Shown one piece after another: positions 7,555 to 15,276 of a DNA stretch of 64,000 nt. The notes under the pieces are model-generated. The model was given only the letters and a program-made list of their open reading frames with translations. It was not told the origin of the DNA and made no database searches. Source of the DNA: Corallococcus sp. EGB (lineage in GTDB: Bacteria; Myxococcota; Myxococcia; Myxococcales; Myxococcaceae); assembly GCF_019968905.1 (NCBI RefSeq), contig NZ_CP079946.1, positions 1,736,001 to 1,800,000 of the forward strand, in the 5' to 3' direction. The stretch's first letter is position 1, and every line of letters starts with the position of its first letter. Position numbers and translations under genes: made by a program.

Positions 7555-7803
7555 TCAGCACGCCCCGAAGGGCACCTTCGGACGCAGGTAGATGCGCTCC
7601 TCGCCGTGCGTGCCGCGGAAGCGGTCCACGACGTAGTGCTGGAAGGCCTCGTCATGCAGCTGGAAGCGGTGCAGGCCCGGCACGCCACCCGAGCGCACCA
7701 ACTCCACCGCGATGCGGCGCACATCCGCGTCGCTGATGTGCCGCTCCAGCTCCACTGGCACGTCCGCCGAGTATCCGTCGAGGGTGATGTTGAGCGTCGC
7801 CAT
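7555..7803 (-). CDS. 82-aa protein paired with the E1-like gene
   Basis: I do not recognise a family. The sequence alternates short strands and one helix (ATLNITLDGY-ADVPVEL, SDADVRRIAVELVRSGG, HHYVV-type strand, RIYLRPKVPFGAC), which would suit a compact alpha/beta or beta-grasp fold. It ends in Gly-Ala-Cys. The start has GGAGG nine bases upstream, part of which overlaps a small hairpin. Its fixed position before an E1-like gene makes a substrate or partner role plausible, but a ubiquitin-like fold is only a hypothesis here. Confidence 0.6.
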   Translation of the reverse strand: MATLNITLDGYSADVPVELERHISDADVRRIAVELVRSGGVPGLHRFQLHDEAFQHYVVDRFRGTHGEERIYLRPKVPFGAC

Positions 7804-7815
7804 GGCCGCGTGCCT

Positions 7816-7835
7816 CCAGGGAAGAGAAACCCTGG
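7816..7835 (-). promoter_or_regulatory. hairpin overlapping the ribosome site of the 82-aa gene
   Basis: On the minus strand a CCAGGG/CCCTGG stem with an 8-base pyrimidine loop ends inside the GGAGG of the gene that starts at 7803. It could modulate access to the ribosome site. The stem is only 6 bp, so this is weak evidence. Confidence 0.25.
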
Positions 7836-7981
7836 CCCGGGACGACACCCCCCGGCGCTTCCTGACAACCCGGCCCGTCAGGCAGGCCGCTATGTCCGTC
7901 ACCTCCTGGACGAGGGGGAGGGGCGCGGCGGTCACTTTCCGGCCACACGATGCACAGTGTTGGGCTCACGGGAGGAGCCGC

Positions 7982-8698
7982 ATGGAGTCACCGCGAGCAC
8001 CGCACACCTGGATCGTGACGCCCACGGAGGCCGTGGCGCTTCAGAAGCGCCTGCGCGACCAGCTCATCCTCGAACCGCCGCCGGGACTGAGCGTTACCCG
8101 GCTGGCGGGCGCGGACATCTCCACGGAGAAGGGCAACGACACGGGCTATGGCGGCATGGTGGTGCTCGACGCTCGGACGCTCCAGCCGGTGGCCCGCGCC
8201 GTGGCCACGGCGACGCTGACGTTCCCCTATGTCCCCGGCCTGCTATCCTTCCGCGAACTGCCGGTGCTGGCCGCCGTCTGGGCGAAGCTCACCGTCCGCC
8301 CCGACGTGCTCGTCTTCGATGGCCAGGGCACCGCGCACCCTCGCCGGCTGGGCATCGCCTGCCACGGCGGGCTGCTGTTCGACATCCCGTCCATCGGGTG
8401 CGCCAAGTCGCTGCTGGTGGGCACGCCCGGGAAGCTCACGGAGCGGCGGGGCGCCACGTCCCCCATCACCCACAAGGGCGAGGTGGTGGGCATGGCCGTC
8501 CGCACCCGCGCGGGTGTCAGCCCCGTCTACGTCTCCCCTGGCCACCGCATGGACCTGGACACCGCCGTGGAGTGGGTGTTGAAGGCCAGCCCTCGCTACC
8601 GCGAACCGGAGACGACGCGCCACGCGCACCGGCTGGTGAATGCCTTCCGCCGCGCGGGGGGCGAGGCCTCGGAGCTGGAGGAGGGCCGTCCCGGATGA
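7982..8698 (+). CDS. nfi: endonuclease V (deoxyinosine 3' endonuclease)
   Basis: The protein (238 aa) matches the endonuclease V family end to end: AGADIS with D45, the diagnostic FPYVPGLLSFRELP with E92, and DGQGTAHPRRLGIACHGG with D113 just before it. These three acids are the metal-binding catalytic triad. The enzyme nicks DNA near deaminated adenine (inosine), starting its repair. The ATG has GGGAGGAG six bases upstream. The next gene overlaps its stop by four bases. Confidence 0.92.
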   Translation: MESPRAPHTWIVTPTEAVALQKRLRDQLILEPPPGLSVTRLAGADISTEKGNDTGYGGMVVLDARTLQPVARAVATATLTFPYVPGLLSFRELPVLAAVWAKLTVRPDVLVFDGQGTAHPRRLGIACHGGLLFDIPSIGCAKSLLVGTPGKLTERRGATSPITHKGEVVGMAVRTRAGVSPVYVSPGHRMDLDTAVEWVLKASPRYREPETTRHAHRLVNAFRRAGGEASELEEGRPG

Positions 8699-8910
8699 AA
8701 CCCGTGGGATTGATGCTGGTGGTGGCGGGCCTGGGGCTCGTCGTCGTGGGCCTGCTGGTGTGGATCGGCGCCTTCGCCTGGTTCGGACGCCTGCCCGGGG
8801 ACATCCGCGTGGAGAGCGGCAACACGCGCATCTATGCACCGCTGGCGTCCATGTTCCTCATCTCCGTCCTGCTCAGCCTGGGGGCGTGGGTGCTGCGCCG
8901 CTTCCTGTAG
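8695..8910 (+). CDS. DUF2905 family small membrane protein (71 aa)
   Basis: Two hydrophobic helices (about residues 4-28 and 49-67) flank the conserved WFGRLPGDIRVESGNTRIYAPL loop, the signature of the short DUF2905 family found in many bacteria. It should be an inner-membrane protein of unknown function. ATGA overlap with the endonuclease V gene implies translational coupling, but I know of no functional link. Confidence 0.85.
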   Translation: MKPVGLMLVVAGLGLVVVGLLVWIGAFAWFGRLPGDIRVESGNTRIYAPLASMFLISVLLSLGAWVLRRFL

Positions 8911-9022
8911 GCCTTTGGACGCCCCGGCGGATTTCCCCTCAAGAAAGGACGCCCTGCGCGTCTGACCGGCGGAGAGCCGACTGGACAGGTGGGCTGCCTG
9001 CTGTCCGGCCGTTCAGATGGGG

Positions 9023-9042
9023 GCCTGTCCTCAAGGACAGGC
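9023..9042. other. hairpin in the intergenic region before the GMC oxidoreductase
   Basis: An 8-bp perfect stem GCCTGTCC/GGACAGGC closes a TCAA tetraloop. No T-run follows. It lies in a 270-base gap that otherwise shows no gene, and it may be a transcript end or a leader structure. Confidence 0.4.
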
Positions 9043-9179
9043 GGCGGACGGGGGACAGCCGGAGAGTGGATCCGCGGCGTTGGACCGCGCAGCATGCGGC
9101 CCGCCGTCCCGGTGTCAGCGGTGGGGAATAAAAAGGCGGCATCTGGAAGAGGGCGGCGGTCGAGCCGCCAGGAGTGCGC

Positions 9180-11528
9180 ATGCGCAGGCTGTCATCCCCG
9201 TTGAGTGAGCTGGCATCCCACTACCCCGTGGTCGTCGTGGGGTCGGGCTATGGCGGAGGCATCACGGCCAGCCGGCTGTCGCGCGCGGGACAGCAGGTGT
9301 GCGTGCTGGAGCGCGGCCGGGAGATGCACCCGGGAGAGATGCCGCGCACGCCCGCACAGGCGCTGGCCGAGTTCCAGCTCCACTGCGCCCCGGGCCAGGG
9401 CGACCTGGACGTGGGCAGCCCCACCGGGCTCATCGAGGTGCACCGCAACGGCGACGTGTCCGTCATCGACGGCTGCGGCCTGGGCGGCACGTCGCTCATC
9501 AACGCCGGCGTGACGATGCGGCCAGACCCTCGCGTGTTCGAGGACCCTCGCTGGCCGGCGGCCCTTCGCGCCGACGTGCACGGCCTCCTGGAGGACGGCT
9601 TCACGCACGCGGAGCTGATGCTGCGGCCCCTGCCGTATCCGGAGGACCATCCGCCCCTGCAGAAGCTCAAGACGTTCGGCATCTCCGCGGAGAAGCTGGG
9701 AGGACGGCTGACGCGGCCGCCGGTGGCGGTGACGTTCGAGGCGGGCGTCAACGCCGCGGGCGTGCGGCAGCCGGGGTGCTCGCTGTGCGGTGACTGCGCC
9801 ACGGGCTGCAACACCGGCGCGAAGAACACCGTGCTGATGAACTACCTGCCAGACGCGCGCGCGCACGGCGCCCGCATCTTCACCGAGGTCTCGGTGCGCG
9901 CGGTGGTGCCGGACGGCGCGAAGTGGCGCGTCTACTACCGCCCCCTTCACACCGGCCGCGAGCGCTTCGACGCGCCCGATGCCTGGCTCACCGCGGACCG
10001 GGTCGTCCTGGCGGCCGGCACCATGGGCACCGCTGAAATCCTGCTGCGCTCGCGCGAACTGGGGCTGTCCGTCTCCTCGAAGCTGGGCCACCGCTTCAGC
10101 AGCAACGGCGACGTGCTGGCCTTCGGCTACAACCTGGACATGCGCGTCCACGGCGTGGGCCATGGCGAGCAGGACCACGAGAAGCGCGACCCGGTGGGCC
10201 CCTGCATCGCGGGCGTCATCGACCAGCGCGACACCGCCCGGCTGGACGAGGGGATGATCATCGAGGAGGGCGCCATCCCCGGCGCGCTCGCGTCCTTGAT
10301 GCCCGCGGCGCTCGCGGGGGCCGCGGCGCTGGTGGGCGAGGACACCGACGAGGGCATCCTGGACTGGGTCCAGGAGCGGCTGCGCCAGGCGGACAGCTTC
10401 GTGCGCGGCCCGGACCACGGCGCGGTGGAGCACACGCAGACGCTGATGGTGATGTCCCACGACGAGGGCAAGGGTGAGCTGCGGCTGGAGAACGATCGCG
10501 TGCGCCTGCACTGGCCGGACGCCGGACGCGACCCGCAGCTCACGCGCATCGAGGAGCGCCTGCGCCGGGCCACCGCCGCGCTGGGCGGCACCTTCGTGCG
10601 CTACCCGCTCTGGTCGGAAGCCTTTGGCAAGGAGCTGCTCTGCACGCATCCGCTGGGCGGCTGTGTCATGGCCGAACGGGCGGAGGACGGCGTGGTGGAC
10701 CACGAAGGGCGCGTCTTCTCCGGCGCGTCCGGCCACGCGGTGCACGAGGGCCTGTACGTGTCCGACGGCTCCGTGGTGCCTCGCTCGCTGGGCATCAACC
10801 CGCTGCTCACCATCTCCGCCGTCGCCGAGCGCGCCTGCGTCCTGATGGCGCGGCGTCACGGGTGGACCATCGACTACGCGCCGTTGCCGGAGGCCGCCGC
10901 GCCCCAGGCCCCCGGGCCCGTGGGCGTCCGCTTCACGGAGACGATGCACGGCTTCGTGTCCGGCGACGTGAAGGCTCCGCACCTGGAGGCCGGCGACCCG
11001 GAGCGCGACGACGCCACGCCCCTGCGCTTCGTGCTCACCGTGACGGCGGAGGACCTGGACGCGACGCTGCGCGACGAACGGCACGCGTTGAAGCTGATGG
11101 GCACGGTGACGGCCCCGGTGCTGTCGTCCCGCCCGCTGGTGGTGACTCGAGGTGAGCTGCGCCTGATGACCCGCGAGCACGCGCGCCCGGGAGGCCAGCG
11201 CATGGAGTACCTGCTGCACCTGCTCACGGAGTCCGGAGAGGCGTACTACCTGGAGGGCTACAAGGACCTCTACGACGACCCGGGCCTGGACCTGTGGAAG
11301 GACACCACGACGCTGTTCGTGTCCCTGCACCGGGGAAGCGGACCGGAGGCGCCGTGCATCGGCCGGGGCTTCCTGCGGCTGACGGCGGAGGAGTTCGCGC
11401 GCCAGCTCACCACCCTGCGCGTGCTCAACGCCCGGGACGGCAAGCAGCGGGCGGAGGCGTTGGCTCGCTTCGGCGGCTTCTTCTTCGGCGCGCTCTGGGA
11501 CACCTACGTCCGGCGCGTGGCCGCCTAG
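9180..11528 (+). CDS. GMC oxidoreductase, cholesterol-oxidase-like (782 aa)
   Basis: An N-terminal FAD-binding motif (VVVVGSGYGGGITASRL) is followed by GCGLGGTSLINAGV, a Cys-rich segment (CSLCGDCATGCNTGAKN, about 200-215) and the C-terminal GMC motif (HPLGGCVM ... GLYVSDGSVVPRSLGINP). These features fit the cholesterol oxidase-like branch of flavin oxidoreductases. After about residue 580 comes an extra domain of about 200 residues (HGFVSGDVKAP, GYKDLYDDPG, GRGFLRLT) that also occurs with such enzymes. The ATG at 9180 follows AGGAG by five bases; a GTG two codons upstream is an alternative. The substrate is probably a sterol or other hydrophobic alcohol. No signal peptide is obvious. Confidence 0.8.
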   Translation: MRRLSSPLSELASHYPVVVVGSGYGGGITASRLSRAGQQVCVLERGREMHPGEMPRTPAQALAEFQLHCAPGQGDLDVGSPTGLIEVHRNGDVSVIDGCGLGGTSLINAGVTMRPDPRVFEDPRWPAALRADVHGLLEDGFTHAELMLRPLPYPEDHPPLQKLKTFGISAEKLGGRLTRPPVAVTFEAGVNAAGVRQPGCSLCGDCATGCNTGAKNTVLMNYLPDARAHGARIFTEVSVRAVVPDGAKWRVYYRPLHTGRERFDAPDAWLTADRVVLAAGTMGTAEILLRSRELGLSVSSKLGHRFSSNGDVLAFGYNLDMRVHGVGHGEQDHEKRDPVGPCIAGVIDQRDTARLDEGMIIEEGAIPGALASLMPAALAGAAALVGEDTDEGILDWVQERLRQADSFVRGPDHGAVEHTQTLMVMSHDEGKGELRLENDRVRLHWPDAGRDPQLTRIEERLRRATAALGGTFVRYPLWSEAFGKELLCTHPLGGCVMAERAEDGVVDHEGRVFSGASGHAVHEGLYVSDGSVVPRSLGINPLLTISAVAERACVLMARRHGWTIDYAPLPEAAAPQAPGPVGVRFTETMHGFVSGDVKAPHLEAGDPERDDATPLRFVLTVTAEDLDATLRDERHALKLMGTVTAPVLSSRPLVVTRGELRLMTREHARPGGQRMEYLLHLLTESGEAYYLEGYKDLYDDPGLDLWKDTTTLFVSLHRGSGPEAPCIGRGFLRLTAEEFARQLTTLRVLNARDGKQRAEALARFGGFFFGALWDTYVRRVAA

Positions 11529-11630
11529 CAGTCAGCCAGCCGGCGGACAGCGCGGCGGTCCGCGGTGACGTGCCCTCCGGGGCGAGCATGGTCACCCTGT
11601 CAACCACCGGGACCGACAGGGAGGACCCCC

Positions 11631-12146
11631 ATGGCTGAAGACCGTGATCCGCAGCGCCGCTCGGGCGCACCCCAGGACGAGGAGCATGCGGAGGAGCGGC
11701 GCGAGCTGTCCATCGAGGAGCGGCGTGCGCGGCGCAGTGCGATGCGGGCCAGTCAGACGTATGCCCGTTTCATTGACCACCTCTGCGAACGGGGCGGCAT
11801 GTCCCCGAGCGTCGCCCAGCAGGCGGCCGTCTCCGTCCTCTGCGGCCTGGAGCAGCGCATCCAGGCGGAGGAGTCCCAGGACCTGGAGGCGCAGCTGCCG
11901 CGCAGGCTCACGGAGCTCCTGCACCGCTGTGAGCGCCACGACACCGACCCGCGTCCGTCGAAGTTCGGCCGCGACGAGCTCCTGAAGCTCGTGGGGGAGG
12001 ACCTGGCCCTGCACCCGGACGCGGTGGAGCCGGTGGTGCGCGCGGTGATGGACGCCGTCCGCCATCAGATCAGCGAAGGCGAAGCAGAGGACGTGAGCGC
12101 CCAATTGCCGCCGGACATCCGCCACCTTTGGCTGCCGACGATGTGA
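11631..12146 (+). CDS. DUF2267 domain protein (171 aa)
   Basis: After a charged, Arg/Glu-rich N-terminus (about 1-45), the protein carries two DUF2267-type helical repeats. The first has FIDHLCERGGMSPSVAQQAAVSVLCGLEQRI and then ADDLEAQLP-type spacing (SQDLEAQLPRRL). The second has FGRDELLKLVGEDL and ends in AEDVSAQLPPDIRHLW. The function of the family is unknown. The start has GGGAGG seven bases upstream. The protein looks cytosolic. Confidence 0.8.
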   Translation: MAEDRDPQRRSGAPQDEEHAEERRELSIEERRARRSAMRASQTYARFIDHLCERGGMSPSVAQQAAVSVLCGLEQRIQAEESQDLEAQLPRRLTELLHRCERHDTDPRPSKFGRDELLKLVGEDLALHPDAVEPVVRAVMDAVRHQISEGEAEDVSAQLPPDIRHLWLPTM

Positions 12147-12194
12147 AGGGGGCTGTTAAGGTCTCCGGCGCACGCTTGCCGGAGACCGCGCAAC

Positions 12195-12452
12195 ATGGCC
12201 CTCGATGATGACTTCAGCGCTGCCCAGACCCGGGTGAAGACGCTGACCAAGGCTCCCTCGAACGACACGCTGTTGGAGCTGTACTCCCTCTACAAGCAGG
12301 GCACGGAAGGCGATGTGCAGGGCAAGCGCCCCGGCATGCTCGATATCAAGGGCCGCGCCAAGTACGACGCGTGGGCCGGCCGCAAGGGGCTGGCGAAGGA
12401 CGCCGCGAAGCAGCAGTACGTGGCGCTCGTGGAGCGGCTCCTGCGCGGGTAG
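12195..12452 (+). CDS. acyl-CoA-binding protein (85 aa)
   Basis: The complete small protein matches the four-helix ACBP family: FSAAQTRVKTLTKAPSNDTLLELYSLYKQGTEGD, GKRPGMLDIKGRAKYDAW, and a C-terminal KQQYVALVERL helix. ACBPs bind long-chain acyl-CoA esters in the cytosol and buffer them for lipid metabolism. They are common in eukaryotes and sparse in bacteria; myxobacteria, rich in lipid pathways, are among the bacteria that carry them. The next gene follows after 12 bases. Confidence 0.93.
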   Translation: MALDDDFSAAQTRVKTLTKAPSNDTLLELYSLYKQGTEGDVQGKRPGMLDIKGRAKYDAWAGRKGLAKDAAKQQYVALVERLLRG

Positions 12453-12464
12453 AAACGGCCCTTC

Positions 12465-13634
12465 ATGTCCCACTGGCTCCGGATGATGTTGTTCCTCGTG
12501 CCGGTCACCGCGCTGCTCGCGCTGGCGCACGTCTACCTGTACCGCCGCCTGGTGCGTGACGTGACGGCGAGCAGGGGGCTGCGCCGCGCGGGGATGGCGC
12601 TCTTCGCCGGGGGGCTGGTGGGCTCGCTGGGCGCCCGGGCCGTGGGAGGAAGGTTCGCCTCCGAGGCCGCCTGGGGCACGAGCATCGTGCTCCTGATCTG
12701 GATGGGGCTGGTGCTCTACATGCTCATGTTCACCCTGGTGCTGGACGTGGGACGGGGCGTGCTCGCGAAGGTGCGCAAGCCTCCGGCGCCGCCGTCGCCG
12801 GAGCGGCGGGCCTTCCTCTCGCGCGGGCTGGCGGCGGGCGCCACCGTGGCGGGCGCGGCGGTGAGCACCTACGGCACCTGGCGCGCGTTTCATCCGCCGG
12901 ACGTGCGGGACATCCCGGTGCGGCTGCCCGGCTTGCCCAAGGCACTGGAGGGCTTCACGCTGGTGCAGCTCACGGACATCCACCTGGGCGGCATCTTGCA
13001 ACGCCGCTTCGTGGACGAGCTGGTGGCGCGCACCAACGCGCTCAAGCCGGACCTCATCGCGGTGACGGGCGACCTGGTGGATGGCACGGTGCCGGAGCTG
13101 GGGCGCTACGCGGCCGGCTTCGGCGCGCTCAAGGCCCGGCACGGCGCGTACTTCGTCACCGGCAACCACGACTACTACTCCGGGGTGGAGGCGTGGACGG
13201 AGTTCGTGCGGGGGCTGGGCATCACCGTGCTGCGCAACCGCAGGGTGTCCATTGGTGACGTGGGCGCGTCCTTCGACCTGCTGGGCGTGGATGACTGGAG
13301 CGCGAGCCGCTTCGGCGAGGCCGGTTACGACCTGGATGCGGCGATGCAGGGGTTCAAGCCGGACCGCGCTTCGGTGCTGCTGGCGCACCAGCCCTCCAAC
13401 TTCGAGGTGGTGGCCCAGCGGGGCGTGGGGCTCCAGATTTCAGGGCACACGCACGGCGGGCAGATGTTCCCGGGCAACGTGATGGCGCACATGGTCTGGG
13501 GAGAGACGGACGCCGGCCTGAGCCAGCGGGGCAACTCGCAAATCTATGTCAGCCGCGGGTGCGGCTTCGTGGGGCCGCCCATGCGCGTCGCCGCGCCGCC
13601 GGAGATCGCCCGCATCATCCTGCTGCCGGGCTGA
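12465..13634 (+). CDS. membrane-anchored metallophosphoesterase (YkuE-like, 389 aa)
   Basis: The N-terminal 130 residues contain about three transmembrane helices and a segment with a twin-Arg-like stretch (RRAFLSRGLAAGA). The rest is a calcineurin-like phosphoesterase with its motifs in order: LTDIHLGG (about 170), VTGDLVDG (about 200), GNHDYY (about 233) and SGHTHGGQ (about 326), which bind two metal ions. YkuE-type relatives act on phospholipid or lipid-A-type phosphoesters at the membrane; the substrate here is not known. It ends convergently with the JAMM gene. Confidence 0.88.
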   Translation: MSHWLRMMLFLVPVTALLALAHVYLYRRLVRDVTASRGLRRAGMALFAGGLVGSLGARAVGGRFASEAAWGTSIVLLIWMGLVLYMLMFTLVLDVGRGVLAKVRKPPAPPSPERRAFLSRGLAAGATVAGAAVSTYGTWRAFHPPDVRDIPVRLPGLPKALEGFTLVQLTDIHLGGILQRRFVDELVARTNALKPDLIAVTGDLVDGTVPELGRYAAGFGALKARHGAYFVTGNHDYYSGVEAWTEFVRGLGITVLRNRRVSIGDVGASFDLLGVDDWSASRFGEAGYDLDAAMQGFKPDRASVLLAHQPSNFEVVAQRGVGLQISGHTHGGQMFPGNVMAHMVWGETDAGLSQRGNSQIYVSRGCGFVGPPMRVAAPPEIARIILLPG

Positions 13635-13643
13635 AGAAGCGGC

Positions 13644-14072
13644 TCACGGTTTGCGGTGGGCGCTGTCCAGGAGCAGGCCGTCCTCCTGGAGGATGGTCGG
13701 CCCGGGCCGGGGGCGTCCGTACAGCAGCCCCGAGGCGATGCGCAGCGGCGCGGCCCACACGGGCTCGTCGTGCACCAGCACGTCCTCGCCGCCCATGCGG
13801 ACCACCATGCCGTCGGGGGCCACCACGGAGAAGCGCAGCGGGCGGCCCAGCGCGGTCTGGAGCGCGGCCATGGTCGTCTCGTCCTCCTGCGAGAAGGCCA
13901 GGGGACCTTCCGGATGGCTGTGGGTGATCTCCACCAGCAGAGCCCTCAGGCTCCAGATGGCTTCCCACCGGGCTCGGGAGTCTGGAAGCGCCAGGGGATG
14001 ATCGAACGAATCCCCCCACAGCACCCGGTCCCCCGGTCCGATGAGCAGACACACTTCGCGCGTCGTCGACAT
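13644..14072 (-). CDS. JAMM/Mov34 (MPN+) domain protein (142 aa)
   Basis: Residues 51-64 fit the zinc-binding JAMM signature HxHx10D exactly: H51, H53 and D64 in HSHPEGPLAFSQED. A Glu near the start (E6, REVCLLIG) is well placed to be the catalytic acid. Prokaryotic JAMM proteins remove ubiquitin-like or sulfur-carrier tails, or act as isopeptidases or metalloproteases. The gene is last in a minus-strand set with an unknown protein and a TROVE-like vWA protein, which suggests a shared process. No ubiquitin-like gene is adjacent; the nearest E1-like gene is 6 kb away. Confidence 0.75.
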   Translation of the reverse strand: MSTTREVCLLIGPGDRVLWGDSFDHPLALPDSRARWEAIWSLRALLVEITHSHPEGPLAFSQEDETTMAALQTALGRPLRFSVVAPDGMVVRMGGEDVLVHDEPVWAAPLRIASGLLYGRPRPGPTILQEDGLLLDSAHRKP

Positions 14073-14135
14073 TCCGTTCGTCCTCCCGAATGCCTGGATC
14101 GACGTGCGGGACGGGTCCGGTCGGACACGCGGGCT

Positions 14136-15260
14136 TCAGGCGTGCCGGGTGATGACCAGCGCGTCCGTGTCGATGGCTTCCCTGAGCACGGACGGCAGGC
14201 TCTCCAGCGTGACCCGGGCATCCGCGCCCGCCAGGCAGACGCCCGCGTCGCGCACGCGCAGCGTCGCGGCCTCCACCACCGTGACGAAGCGCTCGCCCAT
14301 GAACGTGTAGATGACCTCCAGCAGGCCGTCCCCCAGCCGGCGGTGGCCCAACAGCCGCGCGCCGGCCTTTTCGAGCGCGCGCTCCATCCGCGCGCCGACG
14401 TCGGACTCCGCTCGCCAGCGCTCCTGGCGCGTGGGCTCCCGGCCGTTCCACGCACCCGACGTCCGGGATGAAGCGTGCGCGTCCCACACGCGAGCCTCCT
14501 CGCGGTGGAGGGACTCCCGTTGTGCGCGCTCGCGCCCTGGCAGCGGCCGGGCGACCTCACGTCCCTCCGCGTCCCGCCAGACCGCTTCCGTCCCGTGGTC
14601 TCGGTCCGTCCACGCACGTGCCTCCGCTTCGCGCCGGGCCTCCCGCTCCACCTGCATCCGGAGAAAGCGCACCCGCTCCTCCGCCAGCGCGCGCAGGCAG
14701 CGCTCGGCCTCCGCGCGGCCCTCTTGCGCCACGTCGAGCACGCGAGCACGGGCCTCCACGGGCGCGAACGGGATGCCCGTGCCGCGCGACGCCGCCTCCA
14801 ACACTGCAAAGCCGAACGCCGCGCGCAGCGATGCACCGACGCCGCGCGCGTCCCCCAGCGGGCGGTCCTCCTCCAGCGCGCGGCGTGCCGTCTCCTCCGC
14901 GTCACCTTCAAACTCCACGCCCTCGAAGAGCAGCGTGCCGTCATGCCAGCGGCGCGCGGTCACCGGTGACAGGCGCGGCGGCTCCTCGTCCGGCATCAAC
15001 GCCAGCGGCTCCGCCACCGCGCCGTCTCGCACCAGCCGCGTCCCCCAGAGATGGCCCCGCACGCGCGGCAGCGCCTCCAGTCCTTCCGGAGACGCCGGTT
15101 CGCGCGCGGTGGCCTCGCGGCCCTTCACCTCGAAACGCCACCAGCCCGGGGCGACGGGCTGGGGGACGCGCAGGCGGCGTGAAGGTGCATCCACGGTCCC
15201 GCCGCCGAAATACGGCAGCACCGCCGACTCCACCTTTCCGAGCAGCTTCCGGTAATCCAC
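14136..15260 (-). CDS. uncharacterised 374-aa protein of the JAMM/TROVE operon
   Basis: No family is recognised. The N-terminus (KVESAVLPYFGGG, then RRLRVP and GWWRFEVKGREA) looks like a conserved beta-rich segment. The middle (about 150-290) is highly charged, rich in Arg, Glu and Ala, and likely helical or coiled-coil. The C-terminal 90 residues form an alpha/beta unit (ALEKAGARLLGHRRLGDGLLEVIYTFMGERFVTVV). There is no signal peptide or membrane segment. It sits 16 bases after the vWA gene and 63 bases before the JAMM gene on the same strand, so the three are probably co-transcribed. Confidence 0.7.
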   Translation of the reverse strand: MDYRKLLGKVESAVLPYFGGGTVDAPSRRLRVPQPVAPGWWRFEVKGREATAREPASPEGLEALPRVRGHLWGTRLVRDGAVAEPLALMPDEEPPRLSPVTARRWHDGTLLFEGVEFEGDAEETARRALEEDRPLGDARGVGASLRAAFGFAVLEAASRGTGIPFAPVEARARVLDVAQEGRAEAERCLRALAEERVRFLRMQVEREARREAEARAWTDRDHGTEAVWRDAEGREVARPLPGRERAQRESLHREEARVWDAHASSRTSGAWNGREPTRQERWRAESDVGARMERALEKAGARLLGHRRLGDGLLEVIYTFMGERFVTVVEAATLRVRDAGVCLAGADARVTLESLPSVLREAIDTDALVITRHA

Positions 15261-15276
15261 GCCCCTGCCTCCTGCT

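Noticed and set aside
9192-11330. Long minus-strand open frame opposite the GMC oxidoreductase
   Set aside because: Antisense shadow; the plus-strand protein has full family motifs.
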